Translations under genes and position numbers: made by a program
Origin: DATBSL01 sp963729875
GTDB taxonomy: Bacteria; Acidobacteriota; Vicinamibacteria; Fen-336
Direction: 5' to 3'
Length of the DNA: 64,000 nt
NCBI GenBank assembly: GCA_963729875.1
Contig: CAVSPR010000005.1
Coordinates: 186,001-250,000 of the forward strand
The notes under the pieces: generated by a model
What the model was told of the DNA's origin: nothing
Seen by the model: only the letters and a program-made list of their open reading frames with translations
The model's database searches: none
Shown here: positions 8,956 through 18,900 of the stretch, piece by piece
Position numbering within the stretch: the first letter of the stretch is position 1
Layout: every line of letters begins with the position of its first letter

Positions 8956-9449
8956 GCCGTGTTCCCCTTCCCGTGATCCAGCTCGAGCGGCCGCTCGTCG
9001 AGTGCACCGACTGCGGCCGCTGCTGCACCTACGTGGGGGTGGGGATCAACGCCCCCACGAGCCCCCGCCACGCGACCGACATCCTCTGGTACCTCTACCA
9101 CGAGAGCGTCTACATCTACGCGGACGGCGAGGGCGAGTGGTCGGTGCACTTCGAGACGCGCTGCCGCAACCTCGGCCCGGACCTGCGCTGCGGCGTCTAC
9201 CTCGACCGGCCGCACATCTGCCGCACCTTCGACAACCGCACCTGCGAGGTGAACGACCCCGTTCACGGCACGCTCACCTTCCGCGACCCGGCGGAGTTCC
9301 TCGAGTGGCTGCGCGAGACGAAGCCGCGGCTCTTCGCGAAGATCGAGAAGGGTTTCGTGCCGAGGGCGCTGCGCCCGGTGCGCAAGGCGACCGCGTCCAC
9401 CGCGCGGGCCGCCCGGCGCCGGGCGGTGGCGCGCCAGGCGAGGAGCTGA
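8952..9449 (+). CDS. YkgJ family cysteine cluster protein
   Basis: A 165-residue protein with the zinc/iron chelate-binding-like cysteine cluster CTDCGRCCTYVG near the N-terminus and further cysteines in RCRNLG, RCGVY and HICRTF, which is the YkgJ/CxxCxxCC family pattern. The C-terminal 30 residues are very basic. The start is GTG 8952 overlapping the thioesterase stop. Members probably bind a metal or Fe-S centre, but their reaction is unknown. The downstream purE begins 3 nt after its stop, so the genes share a transcript. Confidence 0.85.
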   Translation: MSRVPLPVIQLERPLVECTDCGRCCTYVGVGINAPTSPRHATDILWYLYHESVYIYADGEGEWSVHFETRCRNLGPDLRCGVYLDRPHICRTFDNRTCEVNDPVHGTLTFRDPAEFLEWLRETKPRLFAKIEKGFVPRALRPVRKATASTARAARRRAVARQARS

Positions 9450-9452
9450 GCC

Positions 9453-9944
9453 ATGGCCGAAGAGAAGCCCCTCGTGGGCATCCTGATGGGCAGCAAGTCC
9501 GACTGGGAGACGATGAAGAGCGCGAGCGACACCCTCGCCCGCTTCGGCGTCCCCCACGAGTGCCGGGTCCTCTCCGCCCACCGCACCCCGGGCGCGACGG
9601 TCGAGTACGTGGGCGCGGCGGAGGCACGGGGCATCGAGGTGCTGATCGCGGCGGCGGGCGGCGCGGCGCACCTCGCCGGCGTCGTGGCCGCCCACACCCT
9701 GCTGCCGGTGCTGGGGGTCCCGATGGAGTCCGCCTCGCTCAAGGGGCTCGACTCGCTTCTCTCCACCGTCCAGATGCCGGGCGGCATCCCCGTGGGCACG
9801 CTCGCGATCGGCAAGCCGGGGGCCACGAACGCGGCACTCCTGGCCGTGGCCATCCTCGCCGGCAAGCGGCCGGAACTGCGGGGAAAGCTCCGGGCCTTCC
9901 GCGAGGAGCAGACGGCGAAGGTGCTGAAGGAGACGCTCCCCTGA
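9453..9944 (+). CDS. purE: N5-carboxyaminoimidazole ribonucleotide mutase (PurE class I)
   Basis: A 163-residue PurE that converts N5-CAIR to CAIR in purine synthesis. The hallmarks GSKSDWETM (phosphate loop), SAHRTPG (catalytic His) and AGGAAHLAG are all present, and the length matches class I enzymes. No purK follows; instead a sugar-nucleotide-epimerase-like gene begins inside its stop codon. It is translationally linked to its neighbours by 1-4 nt junctions. Confidence 0.95.
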   Translation: MAEEKPLVGILMGSKSDWETMKSASDTLARFGVPHECRVLSAHRTPGATVEYVGAAEARGIEVLIAAAGGAAHLAGVVAAHTLLPVLGVPMESASLKGLDSLLSTVQMPGGIPVGTLAIGKPGATNAALLAVAILAGKRPELRGKLRAFREEQTAKVLKETLP

Positions 9945-10936
9945 AGGTCCTCGTCATCGGCGGGACGCGCTTCCTCGGGCACGAGCTGGCCTGGAGGCTG
10001 CTCGCCGCCGGCCACGCGGTCACGCTCTTCAACCGGGGGACGCTGGCCGACGCGTTCGGCGACCGGCTGGAGCGTCTCCGGGGCGACCGGACGACGGCCG
10101 ACTTCGAGCGCCTGCTCACCAGCCGCTCGTTCGACGCGGCGGTGGACTTCGCCGCCTACGACGGGGCGGACGGCCGCCGCGCGGCGCAGGTGCTGTCCGG
10201 GCGGGTGAGCCACTACGTCGCGATCAGCACGGGCCAGGTATACCTCGTGCGCGAGGGATGCAAGCCCCCGGCGCGCGAGAGCGACTACGACGGCCCCGTC
10301 ATGCCGGAGCCCGCCGACGCCTTCGACCGGGGCCAGTGGGACTACGGGGTGAAGAAGCGCGCGCTCGAGGACGCGCTCTGCGAGGCATGGGAGAAAGACG
10401 GCTTCCCCGCGACCCGCCTCCGCATCCCCATGGTGAACGGGGAACGCGACCACTTCCGCCGGCTCGAGCGCTACCTCTGGCGCATGATGGACGGCGGGTC
10501 GGTCGTCCTTCCGGACGGAGGCGGCCGGCCGACGCGCCACGTCTACGCGGGCTCCGTGGTGAAGGCGATCCTCGCGATGCTGGGCCGCCCCGAGACGTTC
10601 GGGCAGGCCTACAACCTCGCCCAGGACGAGACGCCGACGCTCGGCGAGCTGCTCGTCCTCGTGGCCGAGCGGCTGGGAGCGCCCGCCCGGCTCGTCGACG
10701 TGCCGACCGAGCGCGTGCGCGCCGCGGGCCTCGACCCGCTGCGGCTGTCGCCCTTCAGCGGGACCTGGATGTCGTTCCTCGACCCCGCGCGCGCGAAGGC
10801 CGAGCTCGGCTTCCGCCACGAGCCGCTCGGCTCGTACCTCGACAAGATCGTGACCACGTTCCTGGCCCACCCCCGCGCGGACCCGCCCCCCGGCTACGAG
10901 CACCGCGCCGCGGAGCGGAAGCTCGCCGCTGGCTGA
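9941..10936 (+). CDS. NAD-dependent epimerase/dehydratase family protein, probable CTG start
   Basis: A 331-residue extended SDR with the Rossmann motif VIGGTRFLGHELA at its very N-terminus and a Y-G-V-K-K active-site-like motif (WDYGVKKRALE). Similar proteins resemble the plastid-type CSP41/mRNA-binding or isoflavone-reductase-like epimerases. No ATG, GTG or TTG exists in frame near the conserved start. CTG 9941 overlaps the purE stop as CTGA, with AAGGAG at 9927-9932 eight nt upstream, so initiation at CTG is the best reading. The substrate is unknown. Confidence 0.85.
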   Translation: MKVLVIGGTRFLGHELAWRLLAAGHAVTLFNRGTLADAFGDRLERLRGDRTTADFERLLTSRSFDAAVDFAAYDGADGRRAAQVLSGRVSHYVAISTGQVYLVREGCKPPARESDYDGPVMPEPADAFDRGQWDYGVKKRALEDALCEAWEKDGFPATRLRIPMVNGERDHFRRLERYLWRMMDGGSVVLPDGGGRPTRHVYAGSVVKAILAMLGRPETFGQAYNLAQDETPTLGELLVLVAERLGAPARLVDVPTERVRAAGLDPLRLSPFSGTWMSFLDPARAKAELGFRHEPLGSYLDKIVTTFLAHPRADPPPGYEHRAAERKLAAG

Positions 10937-10991
10937 GCCGGCCCCGGCGGCCGTTGACGAGCCGCGGCCGACGGAGCAGGATCACGGCACC

Positions 10992-12155
10992 ATGACCGAC
11001 ACGGCCCCCTTTCTCCGCCCCGTACTCCTGCTGGCCTTCGCCGCCCTCGCCGTCTCCGCGATCGCCGCGCCCGCGACGAAACCCGGCCCCCTGACCGTCT
11101 ACGTCGGCACCTACACCGACGGGACGAGCCGCGGGATCTACCGCTTCGACTTCGACCCCGCCACCGGCGCGACGACAGAGCCCGTCCTCGCCGTGGAGAC
11201 GAAGAACCCCTCGTTCCTCGCCCTTCACCCGAGCGGCCGCTTCCTCTACGCGGTAGGGGAGATCTCGAGCTTCGAGGGCCAGAAGACGGGGGCGGTCAGC
11301 GCGTTCGCGGTCGACCCGAAGACGGGCGACCTGACGCTCCTCAACCAGCAGTCGTCGGAGGGCGGGGGCCCCTGCCACCTCGTCGTGGACAAGACGGGCC
11401 GGAGCGTCCTCGTCGCCAACTATGGCGGCGGCACCGTGGCCGTCCTGCCGATCGGCGAGGACGGGCGCCTGAAGCCGGCCTCGGCCGTCCGAGTCCACGA
11501 GGGCTCGGGGCCGACGAAGGGCCGCCAGGAGAAGCCGCACGCCCACGGCATCTACCTCGACGCCGTCGAGCGCTTCGCCTTTTCCCCCGACCTCGGGGCC
11601 GACCGCATCTTCGTCTACCGCTTCGACGCGGCGAAGGGCACGCTCGAGTCCCACGGGGCGGCGCCGGTCGACCCGGGCTCGGGTCCCCGCCACTTCGCCT
11701 TCCACCCCGGCGGGAAGTACGCCTACTCGATCAACGAGCTCCTCTCCACGGTGACCGTGTTCTCGTACGACGCCGAGAAGGGCGCCCTCGCAAAGGTCCA
11801 GGCGCTCTCGGCGCTCCCCGCCGGCTTCACCGGGACGAGCTGGACGGCCGAGGTCGAGGTGTCGCGGGACGGCCGGTTCGCCTACGGATCGAACCGCGGC
11901 GACGACAGCCTCGCCGTCTTCCGCGTCGACCCGGCGACCGGCCGCCTCGCGGTGGCGGGCCACGTGCCGGTGGGCGGGAAGTACCCGCGCCACTTCACGA
12001 TCGACCCGACCGGCCGGTGGCTGCTCGCCGCTCACCAGAACTCGGGGACGATCGCCGTCTTCAAGCTCGACCCCGCGACCGGCATGCCCTCGCCGGTCGG
12101 CGGGATGGTGAAGGTCGACAAGCCCGTCTGCGTCCTGCCGGTCGCCCGGCGCTGA
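10992..12155 (+). CDS. Lactonase-family beta-propeller protein (6-phosphogluconolactonase-like), exported
   Basis: A 387-residue seven-bladed beta-propeller of the YbhE/Pgl lactonase family. Repeated blade motifs include HPSGRFLYAV, HPGGKYAYSINE and DPTGRWLLAAHQNSG, and KPHAHGIY is the usual active-site region. An N-terminal hydrophobic segment (about 8-27) looks like a signal peptide, so unlike cytosolic Pgl this protein is probably periplasmic. It may act on a sugar lactone other than 6-phosphogluconolactone. It is 55 nt downstream of the epimerase gene. Confidence 0.87.
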   Translation: MTDTAPFLRPVLLLAFAALAVSAIAAPATKPGPLTVYVGTYTDGTSRGIYRFDFDPATGATTEPVLAVETKNPSFLALHPSGRFLYAVGEISSFEGQKTGAVSAFAVDPKTGDLTLLNQQSSEGGGPCHLVVDKTGRSVLVANYGGGTVAVLPIGEDGRLKPASAVRVHEGSGPTKGRQEKPHAHGIYLDAVERFAFSPDLGADRIFVYRFDAAKGTLESHGAAPVDPGSGPRHFAFHPGGKYAYSINELLSTVTVFSYDAEKGALAKVQALSALPAGFTGTSWTAEVEVSRDGRFAYGSNRGDDSLAVFRVDPATGRLAVAGHVPVGGKYPRHFTIDPTGRWLLAAHQNSGTIAVFKLDPATGMPSPVGGMVKVDKPVCVLPVARR

Positions 12156-12169
12156 CGAGCGAGCGGGCC

Positions 12170-13447
12170 ATGCACACGACACTCGACCCCCGGCTCGTGT
12201 GGGGCCTTGCCTCGGCCCTCATCATCGGCTCTCTCGTGGGGATCGAGCGGGAGCGGAGCAAGGCCCTTTCCGGCAACGTCGGCATCGGGGGCGTCCGCAC
12301 GTTCATCCTCTTCTCCCTGATCGGCGCGGTCGCGGCCTGGCTCTCGCAGACCCTCGGCAACGGCTGGGTCTTCGTGGCCGCGGTGGGGGCGGTGGCCGCC
12401 CTCACCGTCGCCGGCTACGTGGTCCAGGCGCGGGTGAAGCCGAACTCGGTCGGGCTCACCACCGAGGCGGCCGCCATCGGCGTGTGCCTGCTGGGCGGGG
12501 CCTGCACCGCCGGCTACCCCCAGATGGCGCTCGCGGTCGGGATCGCCGTGTCCGCCGTCCTCGCCTACAAGGAGCCGATGCACGGCCTCGTGGCCAAGCT
12601 CGGCTCCGACGACATCTCGGCCGGGGTCAAGCTCCTCGCCGCGACGTTCATCGTCCTCCCGCTCCTGCCCACGACGTCGATCGACCCCTGGGGTGCCCTC
12701 AAGCCGCGGTCGCTGTGGACCCTCGTGATCCTCATCGCCGCCCTCTCCCTCGTCGGCTACGTTGCGACCCGCGCCCTCGGCCCGCAGCGGGGCACGGCGG
12801 TCACTGGCCTCTCGGGGGGCCTCGTCTCCTCGACCGCGGTGACGCTCGCCTTCGCCAAGCAGAGCCGGGAGGAGGGCGGGAAGACCGACGACGCGCTCGC
12901 CGGGGGGCTGCTGCTCGCCTGGGCCGTGATGGGCGTCCGAATCATCGTCCTGGCCGCGATCCTCTTCACGCCCCTCGTCCGGCCGTTGCTGCTGCCCTTC
13001 GGGGCGATGACCGCGGTCACCCTCGGGGCGGCCGTCCTGTTCCTGCGCCGCGGTCGGGCGGAGGCGCCGGCGGCGGCCGGCGAGGTCGTGCTCAAGAACC
13101 CGTTCAGCCTGACCGCCGCCATCAAGTTCGGCCTCATGTTCGCGGCCGTTCTGGTCGTGGTGGCCGCCGTCGAGCGCTACTTCCCCGGCCAGGGTTACTA
13201 CCTGGTCGCCGCCCTGGCCGGCCTCACCGACGTGGACGCGATCACCCTCTCGATGGCGGGCCTCGCTCGCAGCGGGGGAGCCCCCCTCGCCACCGTCGTG
13301 GGGGCGCTGGTCGTGGCCGCCCTCGCGAACACGCTCGTGAAGTGTGGGCTGGTCGTGGCCACGGCCGGGGCGAGGCTGCGACGGTCGATCGTCGTGGTCA
13401 CCGCCGTCCTCGTCGTGGTCGGCGTGGCCGCGATCCTGATGGCCTGA
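12170..13447 (+). CDS. MgtC/SapB family membrane protein with DUF4010
   Basis: A 425-residue polytopic protein. The first about 140 residues are MgtC/SapB-like (LIIGSLVGIERE, GGVRTFILFSLIGA, LTTEAAAIGVCLLGG). The remainder is the DUF4010 helix-rich region, with GLSGGLVSSTAVTLAFAKQS and LAGLTDVDAITLSMA. About 12 transmembrane segments are visible. Start ATG 12170, 14 nt after the lactonase stop, replaces a longer open frame that has no family match. The function is unproven; MgtC proteins affect membrane potential and Mg2+ homeostasis. Confidence 0.88.
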   Translation: MHTTLDPRLVWGLASALIIGSLVGIERERSKALSGNVGIGGVRTFILFSLIGAVAAWLSQTLGNGWVFVAAVGAVAALTVAGYVVQARVKPNSVGLTTEAAAIGVCLLGGACTAGYPQMALAVGIAVSAVLAYKEPMHGLVAKLGSDDISAGVKLLAATFIVLPLLPTTSIDPWGALKPRSLWTLVILIAALSLVGYVATRALGPQRGTAVTGLSGGLVSSTAVTLAFAKQSREEGGKTDDALAGGLLLAWAVMGVRIIVLAAILFTPLVRPLLLPFGAMTAVTLGAAVLFLRRGRAEAPAAAGEVVLKNPFSLTAAIKFGLMFAAVLVVVAAVERYFPGQGYYLVAALAGLTDVDAITLSMAGLARSGGAPLATVVGALVVAALANTLVKCGLVVATAGARLRRSIVVVTAVLVVVGVAAILMA

Positions 13448-13455
13448 GAAGCGCT

Positions 13456-14040
13456 TCAGTCTACCCGGTAGCCGACGAGGACGAAGCGGCCCTCGCTCTG
13501 CTTCTCCTTGACCGGGCACGAGGCTACCGACTGCCCGCTCGCCCCGTCGCGGAGCACGAGGTTGTAGACGTGGCCCTCCGAGGTCGCCCACTCCACGATG
13601 TAGAGGGCGCCGCTCTGGTCGATCGGGAGGTCTACCCCGCTCGCGTCCGGGGTCAGCTCCACCTCGGCCACGGTGCGCACCGCCGCCGCTTCGACCCGCC
13701 GGAGCTTCAGCACGACCGTGTCGTGGCGCAAGAACGAATCGACCTCGACGCGCGGGGCGAGGACGGCGCCCTTCGCCACGCCGAGCTTGTCCGACCCCAC
13801 CGGCGGCGAGGCGAGGAAGGGGGCGGCGACGGGCTGGGGGCGGTCTTTGAGCTCGCGCAGGTCCTCGCGTGCGCCGGCCAGCTCCTCGCGGACGGTGCCG
13901 AGGAGCGCGTCCCGCTCGCGCAGGGACCCCTGGAGCCGGGCGACGTCGCCCTGGAGGCGCGTGAGCTCGGAGCGCAGCGCATCCGCGTCCTGCTGGGGGG
14001 AGAGGAGGAGGAGTGAGAGGGCGAGCGTAGGGGCGACCAT
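13456..14040 (-). CDS. Hypothetical exported coiled-coil protein
   Basis: A 194-residue protein not recognised. An N-terminal hydrophobic signal (about 1-14) is followed by a predicted coiled coil (about 18-66, heptad Leu/Arg/Glu-rich: LRSELTRLQGDVARLQ) and a C-terminal roughly 110-residue beta-rich domain containing one cysteine (SCPVKE). It is probably periplasmic. It is convergent with the MgtC-like gene and 35 nt downstream of the ATP-grasp gene. No enzymatic motif is visible. Confidence 0.65.
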   Translation of the reverse strand: MVAPTLALSLLLLSPQQDADALRSELTRLQGDVARLQGSLRERDALLGTVREELAGAREDLRELKDRPQPVAAPFLASPPVGSDKLGVAKGAVLAPRVEVDSFLRHDTVVLKLRRVEAAAVRTVAEVELTPDASGVDLPIDQSGALYIVEWATSEGHVYNLVLRDGASGQSVASCPVKEKQSEGRFVLVGYRVD

Positions 14041-14074
14041 GCAGGAATTCTAGACCCGCTCCGCGGCGCGCCGT

Positions 14075-15013
14075 CTACCTCAGGAGGAGCGCCTTCCAGT
14101 CGGGGCTCTTTGGAGTGCCCTCCTTCGAGAGGGCCTTCTCGATGGCGAAGGTCGCCATCTTCTCCACCGCCCAGGGGAAGTGCGCGTCCTTGAGGCTGCG
14201 GTAGTCGAGGTCGGGGGTGTAGTTGGTGAGGTCGATGCCGTAGAAGGTCCCGTCCTTCACCGCGAACTCGAGGGCGTTCATGTCGTAGCCGAGGGCCTGG
14301 TTGTACCCGAGGGAGAGCTCCTCGGCCTTGTCCCGCAGGGCCCTCGGCAGGATGTCGTAGTCCTGGTTGTAGCCGCCCATGCCGCCGGGGGCGGGGTCGT
14401 ACCGGATCGCGCGCGCCCAGCGGCGACCGATGGTGGGGACCCGGATGTAGGTGTCCCAGGAGATGAACTCCTGCAGCATCAGGGTGAGCGTCCCCGACTC
14501 GTTGTAGTGGTGCATCAGCTCGTCGAGGGAGTGGATCTTGTTCACGTTCTTCCAGCCCCCGCCGAAGGCCGGCTTCATGATGCAGGGGCAGCCCACGTAG
14601 TCGAGGTACATCGAGAAGTCGGTCGGCCACAGGTTGCGCAGGCTCTCCGCGGTGACGTCGTCCACGTAGGAGCGGTTGGGGAGGATGACCGTCTTCGGCT
14701 CGGCGATGCCCAGCTTCTCCGCGGCCGCGTAGCCGAAGAACTTGTCGTCGGCGGTGCGCCAGAAGACGTTGTTGATGCAGTAGGTCCCCTGCAGGGCCGC
14801 CATCTTGAGGTAGACCGAGTAGTACGGCACCTCGTGGCTCATCCGGTCGAGGATCACCCGGTAGGGCACGGGCTCGTTGAGCTTGGTGCCCCCGAGGTGG
14901 ACGAACTCCGCGGTCACTCCCTTGCCCACGGAGTTGACCTTCGCGATGAACGCGTCGGGGAAGGAGTTCTCCCGTCCTCGCAGGACGCCGATGCGCACGT
15001 CGCTCTCCGCCAT
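14075..15013 (-). CDS. ATP-grasp family protein (RimK-like)
   Basis: A 312-residue protein with ATP-grasp features: PCIMKPAFGGGWKNV (glycine-rich ATP loop with Lys), LMLQEFI (adenine-contact strand) and a C-terminal metal-binding pair around ALEFAVKDG and GIDLTNYTPD. Such enzymes ligate a carboxylate to an amine or thiol; this one is closest in pattern to RimK/glutathione-synthetase-like ligases of unknown substrate. Start ATG 15013 follows gaggtgagg; an 11-codon N-terminal extension is open but unlikely. It stands alone on the minus strand after the LysR gene. Confidence 0.8.
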   Translation of the reverse strand: MAESDVRIGVLRGRENSFPDAFIAKVNSVGKGVTAEFVHLGGTKLNEPVPYRVILDRMSHEVPYYSVYLKMAALQGTYCINNVFWRTADDKFFGYAAAEKLGIAEPKTVILPNRSYVDDVTAESLRNLWPTDFSMYLDYVGCPCIMKPAFGGGWKNVNKIHSLDELMHHYNESGTLTLMLQEFISWDTYIRVPTIGRRWARAIRYDPAPGGMGGYNQDYDILPRALRDKAEELSLGYNQALGYDMNALEFAVKDGTFYGIDLTNYTPDLDYRSLKDAHFPWAVEKMATFAIEKALSKEGTPKSPDWKALLLR

Positions 15014-15049
15014 GGGCCTCACCTCGCTCGCGCGGGATTCTAGCACCCG

Positions 15050-15949
15050 CTAGCCGAACAGCTTCCGGCGCGCCGCCTCCGAGATCGCGAGAACGGCCGG
15101 GTGCTTGATCTTCCTCTCCACCGAGAGGGCGTAGAAGCGCTCCTTGACCGCATCCACCCGGCCCACGAGCTTCACCCCGAACTGGGCCCGGATCTCCGCC
15201 TCGATGGCCAGGGGCGCGGGGAAGAGGCCGAGGCCGGCCTGGCCGAAGGTCTTGAGGAGCGCGCTGTCCTCGAACTCGCCCACGACCCGGGGCCGTATCC
15301 CCTCCGCGTCGAGCCACTGGTCGAGCGAGCGGCGGAGCGCGCTCGACTCGGTGGGGACGAGCAGCGGCGCCCCCTCGAGCGAGCGCGGGAAGCCCCGGCG
15401 GTGGGCGGCGGCGAGCGCGTCGGCGCCGAAGATGGCCACCGGTGTCTCGCCGAGGAGGTGGCTGTAGGCCTTCACCCTCGTGCCCGCGCCCAGCGGGCTG
15501 TCCGAGATCACGAGGTCGAGGGAGTGGGCGCCGAGCTCGGCGAGCAGCCGCTCCGGCTTGTCCTCGCGGCAGACGACGTGGACCGGCTCGGGCAGCGAGA
15601 GCGCCGGCAGCAGGAGACGGTAGGCGACGAGCTTGGGCACGGCGTCGGCCACCCCCACGGTGAAGCGGACCGGGCGTCCGGTAGGCCGCCCCTTGAGGGT
15701 GTCCTGCAGCTCCCGCCCGAGGGAGAAGATCTCGTCGGCGTAGCGGAAGACGACGCGCCCCACGTCGGTCAGCACCAGCCGGCGGCCGGTGCGCTCGAAG
15801 AGCTTCTCGCCCAGCGCGTCCTCGAGCGACTTGAGCTGGCCGCTGACCGTGGGCTGGGCGAGGCGCAGCTGCTGGCTCGCCTTCGTCACGCTGCCCTCGC
15901 GGGCCACCGCCCAGAAGTAGAGAAGGTGGTGGTAGTTGAGCCACTCCAT
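15050..15949 (-). CDS. LysR-family transcriptional regulator, NhaR-like
   Basis: A 299-residue LysR regulator: an N-terminal winged HTH (about 3-62; LNYHHLLYFWAVAREGSVTKA) and a periplasmic-binding-like effector domain. The LNYHHLLYFW opening and the overall pattern match the NhaR group, which activates Na+/H+ antiporter genes in response to Na+. It sits just downstream of xylB on the same strand, but no antiporter is adjacent; an antiporter and the Mrp operon lie elsewhere in the window. ATG 15949 is the only start that gives the full HTH. Confidence 0.9.
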   Translation of the reverse strand: MEWLNYHHLLYFWAVAREGSVTKASQQLRLAQPTVSGQLKSLEDALGEKLFERTGRRLVLTDVGRVVFRYADEIFSLGRELQDTLKGRPTGRPVRFTVGVADAVPKLVAYRLLLPALSLPEPVHVVCREDKPERLLAELGAHSLDLVISDSPLGAGTRVKAYSHLLGETPVAIFGADALAAAHRRGFPRSLEGAPLLVPTESSALRRSLDQWLDAEGIRPRVVGEFEDSALLKTFGQAGLGLFPAPLAIEAEIRAQFGVKLVGRVDAVKERFYALSVERKIKHPAVLAISEAARRKLFG

Positions 15950-15981
15950 GGTGCGATCGTATATCGCCACCCTCGCCGAGA

Positions 15982-17543
15982 TCAGGCGGACAGGCGGGCG
16001 AGGCGATCGAGAAGCGGGCGGTAAGCCGCGGCCGCCTCCGGCCGGGGCCGGACCTCCGAGCCCGGGACGGGGTCGCAGAACCCGCGCACCACGTCCTCCC
16101 AGCCGAGCGGCTGCGCGCGTCCGAGGTGCCACGCGTGGGCCGCGCCGAGAGCCGCGCCGAGAGCCGCGCTGTTCGTGACCTCGAAGCGGAACACGGGGCA
16201 CTCGTGGACGTCCGCCATGACCTGGAGGATCTCCGGGTTGCCTGACGCACCCCCGGTGGCGAAGATCTGCTCGGGGCGCACGCCCATCCAGGCGGAGTGC
16301 CGGCGCATCGAGAGCATCTGCGCCTCGACGACCGCTCGGCAGTTGCCGGCCACGTCGTCCTCGCGCAGGTCGAAACGCCGCACGCCGGGCTCCAGCACGC
16401 GCGGGACGATCTCCGGCTCGAAGTAGGGGAGCATGAGCTTGCCCCCGTTGCCCGGACGGTGTGGCGGCGAGTGCCCGCGAGAAGCCGGCCCAGTCGAGCC
16501 CGTAGGCGTCGCGGACCCGCTCGCGGGCCAGCGAGCCGTTCTTGAAGCAGATCAGGGCCATGTAGCCGCCGGTGGGCGCGACGAAGGCGTGACCCTCGCC
16601 CGCCGGGTCGGTGCGGCACTCGGCCATCGTGCCGAAGTAGGTGTCGCTCGTGCCGAGCGAGATCGCCACCTGGCCCGGCCGCACCAGGCCGAGGCCCACG
16701 ACGCTGCACGGGTTGTCGCCGGACCACGCGCAGGCGAGCGCCGAGGGGTTGACGCCGTGCCGCTCGACCCAGTACCGGGCGACGGGGGAGACGACCTGCC
16801 CAGGGCGGGGCCAGGGGCGAGAGCTTGGGCAGGAGGAATGGCGCGGTCGCCTCGACGGCGCGGGGGTGCCAGCGCCGATGCCGTATGTCCATGATGTTCG
16901 TGCCGCCGCCGTCCCCGTGGTCGATCGGCGCGAGGCGACCGGCGACCAGCGAGGCCATGAACGAGCTGACGAGGCCGATGCGGGCGGTCCGCGCGTAGCC
17001 GTCGGGGTCCGTCTTCGCGAAGCGCCGGATCTGCGGGCCGGTGAAGCGCTCGAAGGCGGCGGAGCCCGTGGCCTCGGCGGTGGCGCGTGGCCCACCGAGG
17101 GCCGCCTCGATCTCGCGGCACTCCTCGGTGGTGGACGAGTCCATCCACACGGGCGCCGTCGGCCGCGAGAACGCCGGGGCCAGCTGCACCGCGAGGGGCG
17201 AGGACGGGTCGAGGCTCTCCAGGATCCGCTCGGCGTCGGCGTTCAGGTAGACGGACCCGTGCTGCTGCCCGGAGCCCGATATCGCGAGGACCTCGGCGAG
17301 CGGAAGGCCCTGCCCGCGCAGGGTTTCGAAGAGGAGATCGAGGGCCTCGACCCACATGAGAGGCGGCGCGTGGACGACTCGCGGGTCCTCGCTGCGCAGG
17401 ACGCCGTTGCGGGTGCCGTAGCCGGGAAGCGCGGCGTCGAAGGCGAGGCTCGCCCCGCCGACGACGCGGTGCGCGTCGAGGTCGATCAGGACCGCGCTGA
17501 GGCTCTGCGTGCTCGAGTCGAGGCCGAGGAAGAGACGGGCCAT
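15982..17543 (-). CDS. xylB: Xylulokinase, two frame breaks
   Basis: FGGY-family kinase phosphorylating D-xylulose. It opens at ATG 17543 (LFLGLDSSTQS) and shows SGSGQQHGSVYLN, DGGGTNIMD and, in the third frame, ATGGASGNPEILQVMADV. Total length (about 520 codons) fits the family. The frame shifts twice, near 16800 (inside LSPLAPP) and near 16450 (inside TPSGNGGKL); each is corrected by removing one base from a short C or G run. All conserved segments on both sides survive, so an indel in the sequence is more likely than a dead gene. It lies 10 nt after xylA. Confidence 0.88.
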
Positions 17544-17553
17544 CGTGCCGGTC

Positions 17554-18884
17554 TCAGTCGTCGGTGCCGAGGACGTAGCCGTTCAGGACGTTCTCGAGCA
17601 GCTCCTGGCGTCCGCTGACGCGCTCGGGCTCGCCGTGAGCGTGCGCCCACGCCTCGAGGGCGCGCAGCGACGCCTTGCCCCCGAGGATGCGCTTCCCGAG
17701 CGCCTTCCGCCAGCCCGCGTAGCGCCGGGCTCGGGGCAGTCGGAGGGCCCCGTCCCGCCGCATGCGGTCGGCGATCACGAGGCCCCGGGCGAAGGTGTCC
17801 ATGCCGCCGATGTGGGCGTGGAAGAGGTCCGCCGTGTCGAAGGACCCGCGCCGCACCTTCGCGTCGAAGTTGAGGCCGCCGTTCGGCAGGCCGCCCTGCT
17901 CGAGGACGATGCTCATCGCCCACACGGCGTCGTAGACGTCGGTCGGGAACTGGTCGGTGTCCCAGCCGCAGCTCGGGTCGCCGCGGTTGACGTCGAGGCT
18001 GCCCAGCTTGCCCGCGGCGGAGGCCACCGTGAGGTCGTGGGCGAACGAGTGGGTGGCGAGGGTCGCGTGGTTGGCCTCGACGTTCAGCATGAAGCGGTCG
18101 AGCAGCGCGAACTCGCGCAGGAAGCCGAGCGTCGTCGCCGCGTCGAAGTCGTACTGGTGCGTGGAGGGCTCGCTGCGGCTTGGGCTCGATGAGGAACGTG
18201 CCCTCGAAGCCCGCCGCGTCCGCGTGCTCCACCGCCAGGTGGAGGAAGCGCGCGAGCTGCTCGCGCTCCTGCCGCAGGTCGGTGTTGAGCAGCGAGGAGT
18301 AGCCCTCGCGCCCGCCCCAGAACACGTAGCCGGTGCCGCCCAGCTCGACCGTGGCGTCGATCGCCGCCGCGACCTGCGCGGCGGCGTGGGCGAAGACGCG
18401 CCGGGTCGGGGTTGGTCGCAGCGCCGTGGGTGTAGCGCGGGTGCGAGAACAGGTTGGCCGTCCCCCAGAGCAGCCTGATGCCCGTTTCCTTCTGCAGCGC
18501 CGCCGCGCGCTTCACCAGCCGCTCGAGGTTCTTCCGGCTCTCCGCGACGCTCGCGCCCTCGGGGGCGAGGTCGCGATCGTGGAAGCAGTAGTAGCGCGAC
18601 GCCCAGCTTGGTGAAGAACTCGAAGGCCGCCTCGAGCGTCTTCTCCGCTATGTCCATCGGGTCGCGGCCGCGAAGCCAGGGCCGCTCGAGGCTGGCTCCC
18701 CGAAGGGGTCCGACCCGTCGCCCTGGAAGGTGTGCCAGTAGGCCACCGCGAACTTCAGGTGCTGCTCCATGGTCCGGCCCCCGACCTTCCGGCGGGCGTC
18801 GTAGTGCTTGAACGCGAGCGGGTTCCGGGAGTCGGGGCCTTCGTACGGGATGCTCTTCCGAACCTCCGGAAAGTACGTCGTCAT
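17554..18884 (-). CDS. xylA: Xylose isomerase, four frame breaks
   Basis: Xylose isomerase converts D-xylose to D-xylulose. Starting at ATG 18884 (ggagg 10 nt upstream) the pieces give FKHYDA, CFHDRD (catalytic His), FWGGREGY (family signature), LIEPKP, VEANHATLATHSF, SLDVNRGD and DTDQFP, which together supply the usual two-metal ligands. Breaks fall near 18693, 18600, 18408 and 18185. Three are cured by deleting one base and one by adding one. The sum is about 440 codons, normal for the family. It is the first complete member of the minus-strand xyl operon (xylA-xylB). Confidence 0.9.
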
Positions 18885-18900
18885 GGCATTGCCTCCGTTC

